NCBI GenBank assembly: GCA_904418845.1
Contig: CAJFQC010000014.1
Coordinates: 1-53,628 of the forward strand
Direction: 5' to 3'
From: an uncultured Ruminococcus sp.
Lineage (GTDB): Bacteria; Bacillota; Clostridia; Lachnospirales; Lachnospiraceae
Length of the DNA stretch: 53,628 nucleotides
Below the pieces are notes generated by a model. The model saw only the letters and a list, made by a program, of their open reading frames with translations, was not told where the DNA came from and did no database searches. The position numbers and the translations under genes are program-made. Below are positions 50,048-53,628 of the stretch, one piece after another. Numbering within the stretch: the first letter of the stretch is position 1; each line of letters starts with the position of its first letter.

Positions 50048-51295
50048 TTAACACCCCCTTTGCGCTTCATAGTATTGACCATTTATCTTCTTCTGCAAAG
50101 TTTCAAATTCTCTTTGCTTCAGCTCCTGCGTTGCGTCTGTATAGATATTCAAAGTAGTTTTTACGTCTTTATGTCCAAGAACATCCTGAACAACTTTAAT
50201 ATTTACCCCGGACTCTACAAGCCGTGTGGTAAATGTATGCCGCAGTGAATGGCAGCTAAACCGGGGTAATAATACTTTGGGATTGCTGTTTTTATTCAGC
50301 AGAGCATCATTACACTCACGGGTGATCCTGCGTATAGCCTTGTTCAGGGTCCCCTGATGCTGTACTCCGCCAAACCGATTTACAAATATAAAATCTGTAT
50401 ATCCGTCTATCGTTACTTTACACTGAATATCATTCTCCTCCTGATATTGCTTTTCCTGTAAAAACGCCTCTTTTACATAGTCGAGCATGGGAATCTGTCT
50501 TGTTCCGGCTTTTGTTTTCGGCGTATGTACGTTAAAATAGCATCTGTTTTCCGCATGATTATAATAAACCAGAGTATGATTCACGTCTATGATCCCCCGC
50601 TCCAGATCAATATCGCACCACCTGAGTCCCGTAACTTCTCCTACCCTCATTCCAGTCCCAAGCATTACCGCGAAAATCGTATACCAATGGTGAAAAGGCG
50701 TCTTTTCCGATTGCAGAAATTCCAGAAACAAATCCTGCTCTGCCTGTGTAAGAGCTTTCCGCTTATCCGTCTCCAGATTACGAGCCTGCTTTAATTCTTT
50801 TAAAACATTATCAGATACATTGGTACGCAGATACCCGTCATCCACCGCTACTGTTAAAACCTGATGTAAAACAGTATGCACATTATCCACTGTTGAAATT
50901 TTAAGCTGCCTCTCGTCTACAAGCAGATTATAAAACCTCTTTATATCTGATTTTTTCAAGGTCTGAATACGGAGTTTCCCCACCTCGTCTGCGGCAAATT
51001 GTTCATACATATAGCAGTAATTCTGGAATGTGTTATCCTTTAATCCACGTTTCATCTCCCGCCACAGATTATACATATCATTGACTGTAACATTCTTCGC
51101 TTCAGCACGAATCCCGTCATGTTTATCCTTAGCTATCTCATCTTCTTTCTCCCTGAGTGCCTCTAATGTGGCGGCAGTACAACTATGACGCCTGCCGTCC
51201 CTCGTAGTCCAACGATATATGTAATAGCCGTCTGCCCTTTCAGTTTCTCCTGTTCTTAGCAACCTATGCTTGCTGTCGTATCTCTTCTTTGCCAT
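50048..51295 (-). CDS. int: Tyrosine integrase, Tn916-like
   Basis: This site-specific recombinase has 415 residues. Start at 51295 (MAKKRYDSKHRLL) with CAGGAGG upstream; the longer frame runs through the hairpin and the xis end. An N-terminal arm-binding domain (about 15-60), a SAM-like core-binding domain (about 65-165) and the catalytic domain follow. Catalytic residues are visible: Arg in GTGMRVGEVTGLRW, Lys in TPKTKAGTRQIPM, HxxR in CHSLRHTFTTRL, His in LGHKDVKTTLN and Tyr in NIYTDAT. It appears intact and is preceded by xis. A degraded relative lies at 39748-39933. Confidence 0.95.
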   Translation of the reverse strand: MAKKRYDSKHRLLRTGETERADGYYIYRWTTRDGRRHSCTAATLEALREKEDEIAKDKHDGIRAEAKNVTVNDMYNLWREMKRGLKDNTFQNYCYMYEQFAADEVGKLRIQTLKKSDIKRFYNLLVDERQLKISTVDNVHTVLHQVLTVAVDDGYLRTNVSDNVLKELKQARNLETDKRKALTQAEQDLFLEFLQSEKTPFHHWYTIFAVMLGTGMRVGEVTGLRWCDIDLERGIIDVNHTLVYYNHAENRCYFNVHTPKTKAGTRQIPMLDYVKEAFLQEKQYQEENDIQCKVTIDGYTDFIFVNRFGGVQHQGTLNKAIRRITRECNDALLNKNSNPKVLLPRFSCHSLRHTFTTRLVESGVNIKVVQDVLGHKDVKTTLNIYTDATQELKQREFETLQKKINGQYYEAQRGC

Positions 51296-51316
51296 ATTTT
51301 CCTCCTGTTTAAAAGA

Positions 51317-51340
51317 GCTGTGAGCAAATCCGCTCACAGC
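51317..51340 (-). terminator. Terminator-like hairpin between xis and int
   Basis: On the minus strand GCTGTGAGC pairs with GCTCACAGC around GGATTT and is followed by TCTTTTAAAC, then the int ribosome site. It could reduce read-through from xis into int. Confidence 0.75.
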
Positions 51341-51350
51341 CCTGCTTACG

Positions 51351-51548
51351 TTAAATTGAATAGGCTTTTTCCAGATAATCCTCCAACTTGCGACGCTTAA
51401 ACATCCGCTTCGAGCCGTTCCAGAGAACGAACTCACAACGCTCGTCAGAGCTGAGATCCCTGAGTTTATTAACTCCGATCCCGGTATACGCCGCTGCTTC
51501 TTCTAATGTTAGAGTTGATTTTTTCCAAATCGGAACTTCCTGTCTCAT
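51351..51548 (-). CDS. xis: Excisionase, Tn916 Xis-like
   Basis: This small winged-helix recombination directionality factor has 65 residues. Start at 51548 (MRQEVPIWKKSTLTLEEAA) with GGAGGAG upstream. The pattern LTLEEAAAYTGIGVNKLRDL, then a basic turn FVLWNGSKRMFKRRKLEDYL, is typical of Tn916-type excisionases. It lies three bases after the helicase-like gene and just before int, the normal cassette order. Confidence 0.92.
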   Translation of the reverse strand: MRQEVPIWKKSTLTLEEAAAYTGIGVNKLRDLSSDERCEFVLWNGSKRMFKRRKLEDYLEKAYSI

Positions 51549-51550
51549 CT

Positions 51551-53248
51551 CTACTTCTCCTCCAATTTTCCCCAAATTTTCTCCACCGTTTCTTTCTTCA
51601 ACCACAGGAAACGTTTATTAACAACTTTCCCTGCAATGGTAATTTTGTGCGAAGCTCGTGCTATATTTCCCTCTCTCTTTATGTATAGTATCCCCTCATT
51701 TTTTAGTGGTTCTATAATCTCACGCCCCACTTTATACGGAAAATAAATTCGTCGATAATCTGTGTAAGCTTTCACACATTCCCACAGCCTTTCCGATGTG
51801 ATATAAAAGAACACCTCATCAGAAAGACAATAATTCTGAACATCTTCTTCACTCACTTCTTCTTTTCTCTTTTCCAGAATTTTCCCCGCACAAAGGGCAT
51901 GCCTCAGAGCTTCCAAAATTGTCACGGCTGGTGATACTATGGACAACTCCGCATCATTTTCCATGATTACTCGTGTCAACTGCTCTCTGTCCTTTGCAAT
52001 CAGTATATCTGCCTGTGTCTTATCCAAGAGCTCTTTTTCCAGTATAAAACTGTGAAAAATAGTGGTTATTGCATACATGTTTCCCAGCGCATCTACATAG
52101 CGCGGCATTTTAATCTCATGCGAATTTAATCTTCGCACTTCATCACAAACAACACTAATCGTTTCTTTTATTCGGTTTAAATTCTCCGTCACATATTCCA
52201 GAAAGGTATACACAAAATCCGGCAAGATATGCAAATTCTCCTGATAATACGTCAAAATCTCCGTATTCACGTCACCATCTTCAAATCGCAAAATGATAAC
52301 TCGACTTCTGCTCGATTTCCCTCCCGAAAAGGTTTCACCCGTTAAAAGGGCACACCCAGTAATCGGAATGAACTCTTTTGCCGTACTGTTTTGAGCGTAA
52401 GAAACAGAGCGTTTTCTCGGCACACGATCCCCATAAGAACGAAGAATAACTTCAAGTTTTCTCCGCTTTTCTCTGTCATCCGCATCATTTTCCGATGGCG
52501 TCAGATCATCAATAAGCACGATCTGATCCGCATATTTATCCATGATCTCGTAAACTGCCGGAGCCGTTGCTGCAAAATTTATATCCGGAACTGCTGCGGG
52601 TGTTCGATTAAAAACTCTTGTAAATATTTCCGCACATGACGTTTTTCTAGTATTAGTTTTCCCAATCGCTGCAACGCAAAACTCTATTTGATGCCCAGTT
52701 TCTTTGAATAGTGCGGTCATGGTAGACATCAGTAGATAATATTGCAGGAATATTGCATTTCCCAGATGATTTGAAATAATATTACGCATCGCAAGAAATT
52801 CCCGAAAATTTTTCATCTGATTTTCTGTATTTGATCGGAAAAAACGGAATTTTTTATTCGCTTTTACTGGTAAATCAGGGCGTCCGATTGCTCCCTCGGC
52901 AGTCAAATATACTTCCGTACCGTCATCAAGGATTTTCCACCCAGGTGAGGAATACTCCGCAATTTCCCGATACTTTCCTGCCGAAATCTGCTTTTGAAGA
53001 TACATCTTCAACAATCTCGTATGATCTCTTGTTTCATCAAAAAACGCCTGTCCCTGTGCTGCTGAATGAACCCATGAGAATTTAAACAGGTGATCATGGG
53101 AAATCTCGGTATAAAATGCTCTTTCACCGATAAATATTGCTAATTTCCATATCAGAAAAATCTTTTTTCTTACTACCTCATTCGCTTCATTAACCTCCTC
53201 GTCCTTTATGGTTTTCCGCTCTTCTAGGCGAATTGCAAAATTTCCAAT
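51551..53248 (-). pseudogene. Helicase/primase-like ATPase (DUF927-like), 5'-truncated
   Basis: This mobile-element replication ATPase lacks its N terminus. The frame is open from 53248 to 51551 (565 codons) but holds no ATG, GTG or TTG before the TTG at 53014, which has no ribosome site. A stop at 53249-53251 closes it. The text upstream of 53014 (FKFSWVHSAAQGQAFFDETR) continues smoothly, so the true start was lost. The ATPase core shows VAAIGKTNTRKTSCAEIFTR, a Walker A variant, IVLIDDLTPSEND as Walker B and CALLTGETFSGGKSSRSRVI. The C-terminal part is probably a winged-helix domain. Family naming is tentative. Confidence 0.65.
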
Positions 53249-53413
53249 TTACACCTCAAATTATATTCCCCACTACAAACAATGTAAACTAAAATTCCTT
53301 TAATCACACAAATCAGTATTATTGAAGAGGGAGTATTTGTCCGTTAGGATTAGATTCCCCTCTTTATGTTGACTTGTCACACAAGCTAGAAGTCACTAAT
53401 TTTTTTAACCATT

Positions 53414-53628
53414 TTACTTTTTTCTAGTTATTTTCTTAATAAGTAATATTAGTAAAAAATAAATTACACATACTGCAATTCCTGCAACACAACTCCATGA
53501 AACCAATACATACCAAAGACTTTTCACTCTTGGCTTGTCTGGGGCGGCATGGTTATCCTTGCAATCATTTTGTACCTGTTTGAACGGAAAGCGGTTCATG
53601 CCACTTATCACGATGGTTATGATGCCAG
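53414..53628 (-). CDS. Partial membrane protein at window edge
   Basis: The frame is open to the right edge, so the N terminus may lie outside. The visible part has GMNRFPFKQVQNDCKDN, then a membrane helix LVSWSCVAGIAVCVIYFLLI and the basic end KKITRKK. A GTG at 53611 or an ATG at 53599 could also serve as start, but no good ribosome site is seen. No family was recognised. Confidence 0.4.
   Translation of the reverse strand, partial: GIITIVISGMNRFPFKQVQNDCKDNHAAPDKPRVKSLWYVLVSWSCVAGIAVCVIYFLLILLIKKITRKK

Noticed and set aside
1-53628. CRISPR arrays, rRNA genes, complete insertion sequences
   Set aside because: No regularly spaced repeat arrays, no rRNA sequence, and no intact transposase with terminal inverted repeats were seen.

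Overview
The window looks like a chromosomal segment of a Clostridia bacterium, most likely Lachnospiraceae. Signs of this are Firmicutes-type ribosome binding sites and sigma-A promoters, a PPi-type phosphofructokinase, a class-F-like flavodiiron fusion, and an RbsABC-type sugar importer. The mobile region also carries an int/xis cassette and conjugation genes of the Tn916 style. Genus and species cannot be fixed from the sequence alone.

Layout. 1-2.9 kb: tRNA-Gly (cut by the edge) and tRNA-Pro behind a near-consensus promoter, then rRNA methyltransferase / rdgB / phosphodiesterase and a small Asn/Ser-rich protein. 3.0-3.6 kb: gene-free, with palindromes. 3.6-13.2 kb: a sugar-use locus with a DUF5107-TPR protein, a divergent AraC regulator, a VOC protein, a FucI/AraA-like isomerase and an RbsC/RbsA/RbsB-like transporter. 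13.4-18.3 kb: a kinase-like membrane-anchored protein, glf, pfp and pyrC. 18.3-24.2 kb: hemerythrin, nudC, smpB, rnr, secG, xpt, a DUF624 protein and tRNA-Gly. 24.3-29.1 kb: a flavodiiron-rubredoxin-oxidoreductase fusion, nth, a CmpB-type membrane protein and rpiB. 29.3-29.9 kb: an internally deleted integrase.

29.9-36.9 kb holds the most interesting intact system. It is a tightly overlapping operon of an amino-acid adenylating enzyme, a fold-III PLP decarboxylase, a carrier protein, an MBOAT acyltransferase and an SGNH-hydrolase-like protein, followed by a MATE exporter. It resembles dltABCD (D-alanylation of teichoic acids) with a decarboxylase inserted. This suggests that a decarboxylated or otherwise unusual amino acid is loaded on the carrier and transferred to a surface polymer. 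An iron-dependent alcohol dehydrogenase, a 33-residue protein and a WYL regulator follow.

39.7-53.6 kb is a mosaic of mobile-element pieces, visibly more AT-rich than the left side between about 41 and 47.5 kb. It contains an integrase fragment, a broken sortase-anchored surface protein, two separate C-terminal fragments of methionyl-tRNA synthetase, a frameshifted HUH replication initiator, and a frameshifted coupling ATPase and DUF961-like gene. It also contains an apparently intact BcgI-like restriction-modification system with a ribbon-helix-helix-like companion, a ParE-type toxin-antitoxin pair and an unusual MNT-HEPN-MNT trio. At the right are a complete int/xis pair and a 5'-truncated helicase/primase-like gene. 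The picture is of repeated insertion and decay, with the defence and addiction genes left intact.
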